Assembly: GCA_009837725.1 (NCBI GenBank) | Contig: VXSY01000069.1 | Span: 12,907 to 49,773 of the forward strand | From: Gammaproteobacteria bacterium | Lineage (GTDB): Bacteria > Pseudomonadota > Gammaproteobacteria > Pseudomonadales > Azotimanducaceae | DNA length: 36,867 nucleotides | Direction of reading: 5' to 3' | In this document: piece by piece, positions 19,463-26,789 of the stretch | Numbering within the stretch: position 1 is the first letter of the stretch | How the letters are laid out: every line of letters starts with the position of its first letter | Position numbers and translations under genes: made by a program | The notes under the pieces: generated by a model | Seen by the model: only the letters and a program-made list of their open reading frames with translations | Told to the model about the DNA's origin: nothing | Database searches by the model: none

Positions 19463-19673
19463 CGTGCCATCCCGTCGTTCGAGGTTTGCGCCACGGGTCG
19501 TCCTCTTCACTCCACTCCGCCCACGCCGACGCGTAGTCGTCGGCAAGCTGCGACGTACGCAAGAGCCGCAGCGCAGCTTGAATTGCGCCCGATCGCGACT
19601 TGATGCCGTGAGACCGCGCGTAGGCGTCCAAGAAGCCGACTTCCTCGGCGGGGAGACTGATGCTGAGTTTCAT
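19356..19673 (-). CDS. MazE-like RHH antitoxin, C-terminus probably frameshifted
   Basis: From ATG 19673 the protein reads as a ribbon-helix-helix antitoxin: MKLSISLPAEEVGFLDAYAR, SRSGAIQAALRLL and ADDYASAWAEWSEEDD. Known relatives, as I recall them, end about 10-15 residues later with a DG-containing tail. Here the open frame instead runs on for 45 residues, deep into the toxin gene. In another frame, starting near 19495, the sequence reads VAQTSNDGMAR and then stops at 19459-19461 in a GTGA overlapping the toxin start. A one-base loss near 19495 therefore best explains the present form; the repaired protein would have about 71 aa. The DNA-binding half is intact, the toxin-binding tail probably not. 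Confidence 0.7.
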   Translation of the reverse strand: MKLSISLPAEEVGFLDAYARSHGIKSRSGAIQAALRLLRTSQLADDYASAWAEWSEEDDPWRKPRTTGWHGEIRCAAQGRDLDGGSGEPDRLGGGIRATGRHRQQ

Positions 19674-19802
19674 GAACCGTGGGGTAGCAACGGAAGGTGC
19701 TACCAGAGTAATACCGTCATCCAAGGGCGGCAAGTCTTCTGCGTCTTCCGCTTCCTGCAAGGTGGAGAGTGTCGAGACGGTGCCTGCACGCTTGGCAGTC
19801 GT

Positions 19803-19850
19803 CCCCGACACAAACTTTTCGTCCTACATGGGTCCGGGGCAACTTCGCAC
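19803..19850 (+). repeat. Inverted-pair repeat, left copy
   Basis: It runs from CCCCGACACA to ACTTCGCAC. It aligns with the reverse complement of 19991-20040 (CCCCGACACACAAACCTTTC and onward) with a 2-bp gap and scattered differences. The ends are better conserved than the middle. Confidence 0.65.
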
Positions 19851-19990
19851 ATGCCCCAGAGGATGGACGCGGAGACACCTCCACGATACCTCGTCCTGAT
19901 CTTCTAGGAGCCGTTCTCAACCCTCCACCGCAACGACGCGGTCGATCATTGCGTTGACGTCCAAGAGCCAATCCAGGACGAGCGCTAGGC

Positions 19991-20040
19991 GTGCGAAATC
20001 GTCCCTCGCGCATGAGGGACGAAAGGTTTGTGTGTCGGGG
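19991..20040 (-). repeat. Inverted-pair repeat, right copy with hairpin
   Basis: This copy carries a perfect 7-bp stem, GTCCCTC and GAGGGAC, around a 6-nt loop at 20001-20020. The left copy has lost most of that symmetry. The pair flanks about 140 bp of apparently empty DNA. Confidence 0.65.
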
Positions 20041-20094
20041 AAGCGACCACCGATCAGTCGGCAGTAGCATGGAGTCCGTGCTATTGTGTCATGG

Positions 20095-20391
20095 GTGATC
20101 AGGTCATTCGCAGGCAAGGGCACAGAGGACGTGTTCAATGGCGCCAACACCGCGCGGGCGCGACGCACCTGTCCCCAGTCGCTGCGGCCCGTGGCGGCCA
20201 GAAAGCTCGACCTGCTGGACTCCGCCGAGAGCCTGGAGGATCTGCGGGTCCCGCCTGGAAACAGATTAGAGGCGCTGGCCGGAAACCGGCAGGGAAAGCA
20301 CAGCATTCGGATTAACCAGCAGCATCGAATCTGCTTCCGATGGACCGAAGAAGGCCCGTTCGAGGTCGAAATCCTGGACTACCACCGCTGA
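20095..20391 (+). CDS. higB: HigB-like toxin (RelE/ParE superfamily)
   Basis: The 98-aa product matches HigB: IRSFAGKGTEDVFNG at the start, then RPVAARKLDLLDSAESLEDLRVPPGNRLEAL and the C-terminal KHSIRINQQHRICFRW followed by EILDYH. HigB toxins cut mRNA on the ribosome. I start at GTG 20095 so the protein opens with M-IRSF, the usual HigB N-terminus; GTG 20086 would add three residues. The toxin precedes its antitoxin, the gene order typical of higBA. All the basic C-terminal positions and the final His appear intact. Confidence 0.87.
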   Translation: MIRSFAGKGTEDVFNGANTARARRTCPQSLRPVAARKLDLLDSAESLEDLRVPPGNRLEALAGNRQGKHSIRINQQHRICFRWTEEGPFEVEILDYHR

Positions 20392-20406
20392 AGGGAGCCA
20401 AAGACA

Positions 20407-20718
20407 GTGGTTCGCATACCCGCGCACAGAGAACCGACGCATCCCGGCGAGATGCTGCTGCGGGAGTTTCTTGAGCCGATGTCACTCACGCAGAGAGATT
20501 TAGCCACCGGCATTCGCGTGCCGTACCAACGGGTCAATGAACTCGTCCGCAAGCGCAGGGGGGTGACTCCCAGCACGGCTCTGCGGCTGGGCAAGTTCTT
20601 TGGCACCTCGCCCTCGTTCTGGATGAACCTTCAGCTACGCTGGGATCTCTACCACGCAGAGCGTTCCGAGGCGCGGCAATTGGCGGAAATCCGCCGCGTG
20701 CAGGCGCCGGCCTCCTGA
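20407..20718 (+). CDS. higA: HigA-like antitoxin (HTH XRE family)
   Basis: The 103-aa product matches the HigA/VapI family: the opening HPGEMLLREFLEPMSLTQRDLA, the helix-turn-helix PYQRVNELVRKRRGVTPSTALRLGKFF, and the family motif SPSFWMNLQLRWDLY. It should neutralise the HigB-like toxin and repress the operon. GTG 20407 is preceded by AAGGGAG, which begins at the last base of the higB stop codon, so the two are translated in sequence from one transcript. The pair looks intact. Confidence 0.9.
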   Translation: MVRIPAHREPTHPGEMLLREFLEPMSLTQRDLATGIRVPYQRVNELVRKRRGVTPSTALRLGKFFGTSPSFWMNLQLRWDLYHAERSEARQLAEIRRVQAPAS

Positions 20719-20748
20719 CCTTCCTTGGCGGTCAGATTGCGACCTTCC

Positions 20749-21723
20749 CTAAATGGCGAGTGGCGGCTCGTCCAGCGCCGCTAGCTGCTCCTTCAGCGCC
20801 AGCACATGGTCGGACCAGAAGCGCAAGGTGTTGAAGCTCGGAAAGGCTACCGGGAAGGCGGGGTCGTTCCATCTGCGCCCGATCCAGGCGGCGTGGTGCA
20901 TGATGCGCAGGGTTCTTAGCGGTTCGATGAGGGCCACCTCGCGCACGTCCAGCGAAGCGAACTCGTCATATGCCTCGGCGAGTTCGGAGAGCTGGCCGCT
21001 GCGTTCGGCGCGTTCGCCAGACAGGAGCATCCATAGGTCCTGAATGGCCGGGCCCATCGCCGTGTCGTCGAAATCCACGAAGTTGGGGGCGTCGTAGCGC
21101 CAGAGGAGGTTGCCGAGGTGGCAGTCGCCGTGGATGCGCTGCGCCGCTGTGGCGCCCTTCATCACGGGCTCGATGCGTTCGAGCAGTTGCCTTGCCACCG
21201 CCTCGTACGCGTCGCGCATCTCGGCAGGAATGAAATCGCCCTCGAGCAGGTCGCGCATGGCCTCGACGCCGAGCCGCTCTGCCGTGATTGCGACTCGGTG
21301 CTCGAACGGCTTCACCGCGCCCACGGCGTGCATCCGCCCCAAGGCGTGGCCCAGAACCCGGAGCACGTCGAAGTCCTCGACATTGGGTGGGTGGCCTGCC
21401 TGGCGAGGGAACAGGGCGAAGCGATAGCCGTCGTGCTCGAACAGCGTGCGTTCGCTGCGCAGCATGGGCGCGACGCAAGGCAACTCCATCTGCACCAACT
21501 CGTGGGTGAAGGCGTGCTCTTCGAGGATCGCCTCGTTCGACCAGCGATTGGGGCGGTAGAACTTGGCGATGATGGGCACCTCCTCTTCGAGGCCCACCTG
21601 ATAGACGCGGTTCTCGTAGCTGTTGAGTGCCGTCAGCGTGCCGTCGGTGCGAAAGCCGAGCGCGTCGATGGCGTCGAGCACGGCTTCCGGGGAGAGTCCG
21701 GCATAGGGCGTTTCGGCATCCAC
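20749..21723 (-). CDS. srkA: Stress response kinase A (SrkA/YihE)
   Basis: The product is a protein kinase of the SrkA/YihE group with the aminoglycoside phosphotransferase-like fold. It shows LNSYENRVYQV and AKFYRPNRWS near the N-terminus, the catalytic loop IHGDCHLGNLLWR and the metal-binding VDFDDTAMGPAIQDLWMLLSG, all close to E. coli SrkA. SrkA counters stress-induced cell death, linked to MazEF in E. coli. GTG 21723 gives 324 aa, near the E. coli length. The frame is open to GTG 21768, but those extra 15 codons enter a dispersed repeat (21750-21945) and have no family likeness. Two toxin-antitoxin pairs lie just beyond its end, an intriguing but possibly accidental neighbour. Confidence 0.92.
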   Translation of the reverse strand: MDAETPYAGLSPEAVLDAIDALGFRTDGTLTALNSYENRVYQVGLEEEVPIIAKFYRPNRWSNEAILEEHAFTHELVQMELPCVAPMLRSERTLFEHDGYRFALFPRQAGHPPNVEDFDVLRVLGHALGRMHAVGAVKPFEHRVAITAERLGVEAMRDLLEGDFIPAEMRDAYEAVARQLLERIEPVMKGATAAQRIHGDCHLGNLLWRYDAPNFVDFDDTAMGPAIQDLWMLLSGERAERSGQLSELAEAYDEFASLDVREVALIEPLRTLRIMHHAAWIGRRWNDPAFPVAFPSFNTLRFWSDHVLALKEQLAALDEPPLAI

Positions 21724-21749
21724 TACGGGCTGGTCAGGTTCCCTTGCGT

Positions 21750-21945
21750 GGAACAGATCCCGTAACACGTTGATAAAACATGGATGTGCGTCGAAGCCGA
21801 GTCACTACCAACGTACGGACCGGATGGCGCCGTGTGAAGTGCTTCGAAGCGAGGGCCCATCACGCTCCTCGCGCCGAAGGCGAAGCAACCAAGGCTCGGA
21901 GTGTGCAACCAGCCCTCTCCCCGCCAGACGGGCCCTTTGGGTGGC
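21750..21945 (-). repeat. 196-bp dispersed repeat, copy 2
   Basis: This is the inverted second copy of 12708-12903, with the same length and no gaps. It fills almost all of the spacer between srkA and the upstream amidohydrolase. Its 3' end on the minus strand reads GTGTTACGGGATCTGTTCC; that GTG is the most upstream possible srkA start. In the stem GGAGCG/CGCTCC of copy 1, copy 2 has CGCTTC, turning one G-C pair into a G-U pair, so the fold is kept. Confidence 0.85.
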
Positions 21946-21953
21946 TCAGCCAC

Positions 21954-23387
21954 TCAGGCGGCCAGCACCGCCGCAGCCTCTTGCGCCACCCGGGTTCCAT
22001 CGAAGAAGTTGGCGTTGGTGCCGCCGAAGAAATGCACCGGGTTTTCGAACACGAACCGCTTGAAGCCGGCCTCGTCGATGCGTTCGTCTTCCACCAATTC
22101 CCAGGCCTCCGGAAGCACGCCTGCCATTTCCTGCACGTCGAAGTGGCCGATGTCGGAGCCGAACAGGGTCTTGATCTCGGCGTCGAAGGGGTTGCAGTCG
22201 GTGTTGAAGGCCCAGGCGTTGCTCGAGTCGTCCGCCTCGCAACCGAAGTAGAAGGGGCCGACGAATAGGTCCTTGATGTCGCTCGCCTGGTCGATGCCGC
22301 AGGCGGAGTAGTCGTCAAGCTCGTCGATCCCGCCGGTGGACTGCGGCCCGTTGTTGGTGCTCACCCCCGCGCCGGCACGAATGGCCTCCACCATTTCCGG
22401 CGGGCCGTACTCCTGCGCCAGTTCCAGAAGCACATCCGGTTTGAGGTTGGCGGGATTGGTGTCTTCGAGCGCCTTGCCGTTGCGGATGTTCCAGTGGCCG
22501 ATGAGGTCTGCGTAAAGGAGGCAAGCGAAGCCGACGCCGCCTTCCAGGAAGCCGAAGTTGAGCTCCGGGAACCGGCGGGTGACGCCGCCCAGGAAGATGG
22601 CCTTGCACACGGCCTCGGAGGCGGCGGCGAAATGGCCGATGTGGTTGTAGCAGAAGTTCGTAGGCGACATGCGGAAGGCGCGGCCCCGGGAGCCCCGATG
22701 GAAGGTGGGAGAGACCTTGAGTTCCCGGCACTTCTCCCACACGGGGTCGTAGTCGTGGACGCTGTCGAGGCCGATCATGTCGTACCAGGTAGCGAGGTCT
22801 GAAGCGTCCGGCCGGTCTTCGGCCACCTTGGCAATGGGGCGGTCGATCATGCTGTTCAGCATCACGGCCTTGAGGCCCAGCTCGCTCGCGTGTTCGAGCT
22901 CGGCGATGGCTTCGTCCGGCGTGTGCATGGGAATCACCGCCGCTGGCGTGATGCGGTCCTTGAGCGGCTCGAAGAGTTCGGCCTGGTAGGTGTTGAACGC
23001 GCTGCAGGCCGCGAGGCGGGCTTCGTCGTCGTTCACGCGGGGCAGGCCGAGGCCCATGGTGGGAAAGAGGATGCTGAAGTCGATGCCGAGTTCGTCGAGG
23101 CGCTCGTAGAGCAGGCGCGGCATCATGGCGGTGGCGCGGTCGCGGGTGTTCTTCGTCGGCGCACCCCAGAAGGACTCCTGGGCGATGTGCTCGCGACGGC
23201 GTTCCTCCGGCGTCATGCCGAGGGAGCGGCGCACCCGCTCGCCGTTGATCTCCATCGCCCGCACTGCGGCGTCGCCGCCGATCTTGCGCATGGCCGGCCC
23301 CACCACCGGGGCGTACTCGAGCCAGTGGCCGTCGGCGTCGATGACGGGATGGCCCAGGCTCGATCGGAGTTTCGCTGCTTCGCTCAT
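21954..23387 (-). CDS. Amidohydrolase family protein (Amidohydro_2-like)
   Basis: The 477-aa product resembles the amidohydrolase_2 group, which includes ACMSD-type decarboxylases and hydrolases with a metal-dependent TIM barrel. It opens with HPVIDADGHWLE, where the metal-binding histidine is in DGH. Later candidates are the histidines in SPTFHRGSRGR and YNHIGHF and the aspartate in LFGSDIGHFD near the C-terminus. The LGIDFSILFPTMGLG segment is typical of the group. The substrate is unknown. It follows the D-aminoacylase by 19 bp on the same strand, so the two are probably one operon and may act on related compounds. No signal peptide is visible. Confidence 0.85.
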   Translation of the reverse strand: MSEAAKLRSSLGHPVIDADGHWLEYAPVVGPAMRKIGGDAAVRAMEINGERVRRSLGMTPEERRREHIAQESFWGAPTKNTRDRATAMMPRLLYERLDELGIDFSILFPTMGLGLPRVNDDEARLAACSAFNTYQAELFEPLKDRITPAAVIPMHTPDEAIAELEHASELGLKAVMLNSMIDRPIAKVAEDRPDASDLATWYDMIGLDSVHDYDPVWEKCRELKVSPTFHRGSRGRAFRMSPTNFCYNHIGHFAAASEAVCKAIFLGGVTRRFPELNFGFLEGGVGFACLLYADLIGHWNIRNGKALEDTNPANLKPDVLLELAQEYGPPEMVEAIRAGAGVSTNNGPQSTGGIDELDDYSACGIDQASDIKDLFVGPFYFGCEADDSSNAWAFNTDCNPFDAEIKTLFGSDIGHFDVQEMAGVLPEAWELVEDERIDEAGFKRFVFENPVHFFGGTNANFFDGTRVAQEAAAVLAA

Positions 23388-23406
23388 GGTTTCGTCTCCC
23401 CTACGT

Positions 23407-25104
23407 TCATGCGATGCCGCGGAACAGGCGTCCCGCAGTCGCTCCGGTGTGTTCGTTGTCTTCCAGGAACACCTCGCCGTTGACGATGGTGTTCTTGATT
23501 CCCTTGGCCACCTGCTTGAGCCTCTTGGCGCCGGCCGGCAGGTCGTTCACCACCTCCGGCATCGCCGGCGCCACCGTTTCCGGGTCGAAGACCAGAAGGT
23601 CGGCATTCATGCCTTCGCGCACGAGACCACGATCGAACATGCCCCAGTGGCTGGCATTGTTGAAGGAGAGCTGCCGCACCGCCTCCTCCAGCGTCAGCGC
23701 TTCCTTCTCCCGCACCCAATGCGCCAGCACATGGGTCTGCAGGGAGCTGTCCATGATCTGCGAGACGTGGGCGCCGGAGTCGGAGAACGTGACCACCGAA
23801 CGCGGGTGCTGCATGAGTTCAAGCACGGCGTCCTGATCCTCGTTGGCGGCGGGCTGACGGAAGAACTGGCCGAGGTTCTTCTGCAGGCTGAGCTCGATCA
23901 TGAGGTCCACGGGGTCCATGCCCCGCTCGGCCGCCACGTCGCGCAGGAGGCGATCCTCGCCGCGCATGTCGTCCATGATGTAAAGATGGTCGTAGTCCGG
24001 CGGACGCGCCTCGACGCCGACGATCTTGCCGCCCGGGGCGGGGCCATTCGCCACTTCCACGAGCTTGGCCCGGGTGTCGGGGTCGCGCAATGCCCGTTGC
24101 TGTTCCGTGAGTGGCAAGGCGCGGATGTCGCGCCAGGTGTCCCAGCGGTCGAACGGAAGCTGGGTCTTGAACGAGAGCAACGTGTTAAGCGGGCGCGAAT
24201 GCACCTGAGCGAACATGCGCCCGCCGGCTGCGGCCGTTTCGTCCAGGAGATCCATGAATGGCCGCCAGCGGTCCGGCGCGAAGCGGGAGGCGAACATGCC
24301 CCAGGTAAGAGGCACGCCGGACTCCACGGCGAGGTCGCGGATGCGTTCGTGGTAGGCGCGGATGGCTTCCGGGTCGCGCCCGGTGTTTTCCTGGGCGATC
24401 TCGAAGACGCCGCGGCCTGTGCGGCCCATGGCATGGACGATGGCGCGCACCTCGTCCCAACTCGCGGCGCGGCTGGCCACAGGGCGGTCGTCGGCGGTGA
24501 CGTGGTTGGGCGTGCGCGAGGTGGAGAAGCCCATTGCGCCGGCGCGCACCGCTTCCTGAACGGCGTCGCACATGGTCTGGAGTTCTTCGTCCGTGGGGGC
24601 GTCAGTGAAGCCGCGCTCGCCCATGACGTAGTTGCGCAGCGCCGAATGGCCGATGTAGCCGGCGTAGTTGATGCCCTTGGGTAGAGCGTCGAGGGTGTCG
24701 AGGAACTCGGGGAAGGTCTCCCAGGACCACCTGATGCCGGCGAGCATGGCGTCGCGGGAGATGTCCTCGGCGCGCTCGAGGTTGCGGATGACGAGCTCGG
24801 CATCCTCTTCGCGGCAGGGCGCGATGGTGAAGCCGCAGTTGCCCATGACGACGCTGGTGACGCCGTGGTAGCAGGAGCAGGAACCGAGTTGATCCCAGAA
24901 AATCTGGGCATCCATGTGGGTGTGGCCGTCGATGAATCCGGGCGTCACCACATGCCCGTCGGCATCGAGTTCGCGCTTCCCGCGTTCCGGCACCCGGCCC
25001 ACAGCCGCAATCTTGCCCTCGGAAACGGCAACATCCGCACGAAAGCGTGGCGCCCCGGAACCGTCCACGACTGTCCCGTTCCGAACCACCAGGTCGTAAG
25101 GCAT
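23407..25104 (-). CDS. N-acyl-D-amino-acid deacylase (amidohydrolase)
   Basis: The 565-aa product matches the D-aminoacylase group of the amidohydrolase superfamily. It opens with LVVRNGTVVDGSGAPRFRADVAV, then GFIDGHTHMD (H61, H63) and VVMGNCGFTIAP, whose cysteine C90 is a metal ligand in D-aminoacylases. IGHSALR, AQVHSRP and VTFSDSGAHVSQ supply further metal and catalytic residues. The enzyme would release D-amino acids, or related products, from N-acyl derivatives. Length is close to other long members. It precedes the amidohydrolase gene in a likely operon. A second, frameshifted homologue lies at 32663-34362. Confidence 0.9.
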   Translation of the reverse strand: MPYDLVVRNGTVVDGSGAPRFRADVAVSEGKIAAVGRVPERGKRELDADGHVVTPGFIDGHTHMDAQIFWDQLGSCSCYHGVTSVVMGNCGFTIAPCREEDAELVIRNLERAEDISRDAMLAGIRWSWETFPEFLDTLDALPKGINYAGYIGHSALRNYVMGERGFTDAPTDEELQTMCDAVQEAVRAGAMGFSTSRTPNHVTADDRPVASRAASWDEVRAIVHAMGRTGRGVFEIAQENTGRDPEAIRAYHERIRDLAVESGVPLTWGMFASRFAPDRWRPFMDLLDETAAAGGRMFAQVHSRPLNTLLSFKTQLPFDRWDTWRDIRALPLTEQQRALRDPDTRAKLVEVANGPAPGGKIVGVEARPPDYDHLYIMDDMRGEDRLLRDVAAERGMDPVDLMIELSLQKNLGQFFRQPAANEDQDAVLELMQHPRSVVTFSDSGAHVSQIMDSSLQTHVLAHWVREKEALTLEEAVRQLSFNNASHWGMFDRGLVREGMNADLLVFDPETVAPAMPEVVNDLPAGAKRLKQVAKGIKNTIVNGEVFLEDNEHTGATAGRLFRGIA

Positions 25105-25209
25105 GTCCCCTCCACGCGTGCCAGAGCGAACTTCCGATCATACGCTTTCCGAGGCGGCTCGGGCGGTGTGTGCGTCACGCCTGGCGAGCCATGCACTCAG
25201 GCGGAGGCT

Positions 25210-25374
25210 TTATTGACGGCGAACGAAGCCCACCAAACGGCCTTCGAATCGGGCCATGCGCTCGGACACACCGGCGAGTTCGCGATGGATGCCGACCAAA
25301 TCGCGGTGCAAGCTCCAGAGGTACGCCACTATCGCGACACCGAAGGCCATTGTTGCCCCCAGTTCAGGTGTCAT
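25210..25374 (-). CDS. Small membrane protein, tandem copy 2
   Basis: The 54-aa product starts MTPELGATMAFGVAIVAYLW, a single membrane helix, followed by SLHRDLVGIHRELAGVSERMARFEG, a charged amphipathic coiled-coil tail. It is clearly a paralogue of the protein encoded just upstream at 25405-25569, with the same length, the same start and the shared SLHRD and ERMAR segments. ATG 25374 follows a purine-rich stretch, AGGGAGAA. Function is unknown; small proteins of this form are common in some marine bacteria as I recall, but have no assigned role. Confidence 0.7.
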   Translation of the reverse strand: MTPELGATMAFGVAIVAYLWSLHRDLVGIHRELAGVSERMARFEGRLVGFVRRQ

Positions 25375-25404
25375 GTCCGTTCTCCCTGCCCTCAAACGCA
25401 GGCG

Positions 25405-25569
25405 TCATGCCTTGGAACCGCCTTCTGGTTGCCGGCCGGTAAAGCCCTCGAACAGACCTTCGATGCGGGCCATGCGTTCGCGCAAGTCCGCCATGTCGCG
25501 GTGCAGGCTCCAAAGGAAGCCGAGCACTGCAATGCCTACCGCGATGGTGCCGATCAACTCCGGGGTCAT
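25405..25569 (-). CDS. Small membrane protein, tandem copy 1
   Basis: The 54-aa product is MTPELIGTIAVGIAVLGFLW (membrane helix) followed by SLHRDMADLRERMARIEGLFEGF and a polar tail. The ribosome binding site GGAAGGAAG sits immediately before ATG 25569. Conservation of length, start and two motifs between this gene and its neighbour at 25210-25374, with many differences elsewhere, supports both as real genes from a tandem duplication. The pair could form a hetero-oligomer in the membrane. A function is not known. Confidence 0.75.
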   Translation of the reverse strand: MTPELIGTIAVGIAVLGFLWSLHRDMADLRERMARIEGLFEGFTGRQPEGGSKA

Positions 25570-25718
25570 TCTTCCTTCCTTGGATTTGGGTGTTGAGCGG
25601 GTGCAATCGTAGCAACTCGCGACCACCCGTGCAGAAAACCGTGTGAGTGTTGACTGTGGCGGCGAGAGCCATGATGGGGCAAAGTTGCACGTTTGTCGGC
25701 GGTTTGTGGAGGGGATAC

Positions 25719-26789
25719 GTGCTGAAGACGGTTGCGGTGATCGAAGGGGACGATGCGGCACCGGAGGCGATGCGGCCGGTGGTGGAGTTCTTAGGGTCGC
25801 TGAACATCGGGCTTGAGTTCGTCTATCCGGTGGTGGGGGAAGCAGCGGAGGCGGCAACCGGCGACATCTTCCCGGCCGAGGCACGGGAGATGATCGACCG
25901 GGCGGACACGACGTTCTTCGGTTCCACCAGCGGCAAGTCAGGCGCCGCGCTGATGTACCTGCGCTGGGGCAAGGGCACGTTCGCCAACGTCCGCCCTTGC
26001 GTGCATCTACCCGGCTGCGCGAGCCCACTGGCCAACCCCGAAGGCATCGACTTTGCCATCGTGCGGGAGAACCTCGAAGACCTCTATGTCGGCTGCGAGG
26101 GGCCGCTCGGCGACCTTGCGCCGCTGAATCTCTCCGGGCGCACCATCCGCCGCCCGGTACACGACCTTGGCGAAGGGCGCTACGCCATCAAGGCCATCAC
26201 CCGCGCCGGCACCGAGCGCATCGTTCGCTTTGCATTCGACCTCGCCCGCCGCAGACGGCGGCAGGATCCGTCTCGCTCTCCCAAGGTGACCTGCGCGACC
26301 AAGCACAACATGCTGCGCGGCAGCGACGGCTTCTTTCTCGAAGTGGCGCAGGAAGTGGCTGAAGACAACGCCGATGTGGAGTTCGAGTCGTTCATCGTCG
26401 ACGACTTTGCCTGTCGCTTGATCCGCGAGCCGCAGCGACTCGACGTGGTGGTGATGCCGAACCTCTACGGCGACATTCTCTCGGACGCCGCTGGCGGCCT
26501 GCTCGGCAGCCTGGGCCTTGCGCCGAGCGGATGCTATGGCGACGACTACGCCTACTTCGAACCGGCGCACGGCACGGCACCAGACATCGCCGGGCGCAAC
26601 ATCATCAACCCCACGGCGGCGCTGCTGTCGGCCACCATGATGCTGGATCATCTGGGCTTCGAGCGCGAGGCGCGGCGCATTGAGGATGCAGTGCTGCGGG
26701 TCTATGCGGACGGCACGGCGCTGACCCCCGATCAGGGCGGTGAGGCAAGCACCACGATGTTCTGCGACGCGGTGGCGGCGGCGCTGTGA
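25719..26789 (+). CDS. Isocitrate/isopropylmalate dehydrogenase family protein
   Basis: The 356-aa product belongs to the beta-decarboxylating dehydrogenases, which oxidise and decarboxylate malate-type substrates (isocitrate, 3-isopropylmalate, tartrate). Visible are VIEGDDAAPE near the start, the substrate motif RENLEDLYVG, ATKHNMLRGSDGFF with the catalytic lysine, and the metal-binding MPNLYGDILSDAAGGLLGSLGLAPS followed by EPAHGTAPDIAGRNIINP. The usual lysine after HGTAPDIAG is arginine here. GTG 25719 is preceded by GGAGGGGA and gives a normal family length; longer starts lack similarity. The substrate is not determined. The stop overlaps the next gene by 4 nt (GTGA), indicating translational coupling. 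Confidence 0.85.
   Translation: MLKTVAVIEGDDAAPEAMRPVVEFLGSLNIGLEFVYPVVGEAAEAATGDIFPAEAREMIDRADTTFFGSTSGKSGAALMYLRWGKGTFANVRPCVHLPGCASPLANPEGIDFAIVRENLEDLYVGCEGPLGDLAPLNLSGRTIRRPVHDLGEGRYAIKAITRAGTERIVRFAFDLARRRRRQDPSRSPKVTCATKHNMLRGSDGFFLEVAQEVAEDNADVEFESFIVDDFACRLIREPQRLDVVVMPNLYGDILSDAAGGLLGSLGLAPSGCYGDDYAYFEPAHGTAPDIAGRNIINPTAALLSATMMLDHLGFEREARRIEDAVLRVYADGTALTPDQGGEASTTMFCDAVAAAL

Larger units (their letters stand above)
19674..20094. other. Gene-free stretch between two toxin-antitoxin loci
   Basis: This 421-bp stretch separates the MazE-like start from the HigB-like start. I see no supported gene. It contains an inverted pair of about 50-bp repeats (19803-19850 and 19991-20040). The promoters of the two divergent toxin-antitoxin operons must lie here. 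Confidence 0.6.
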
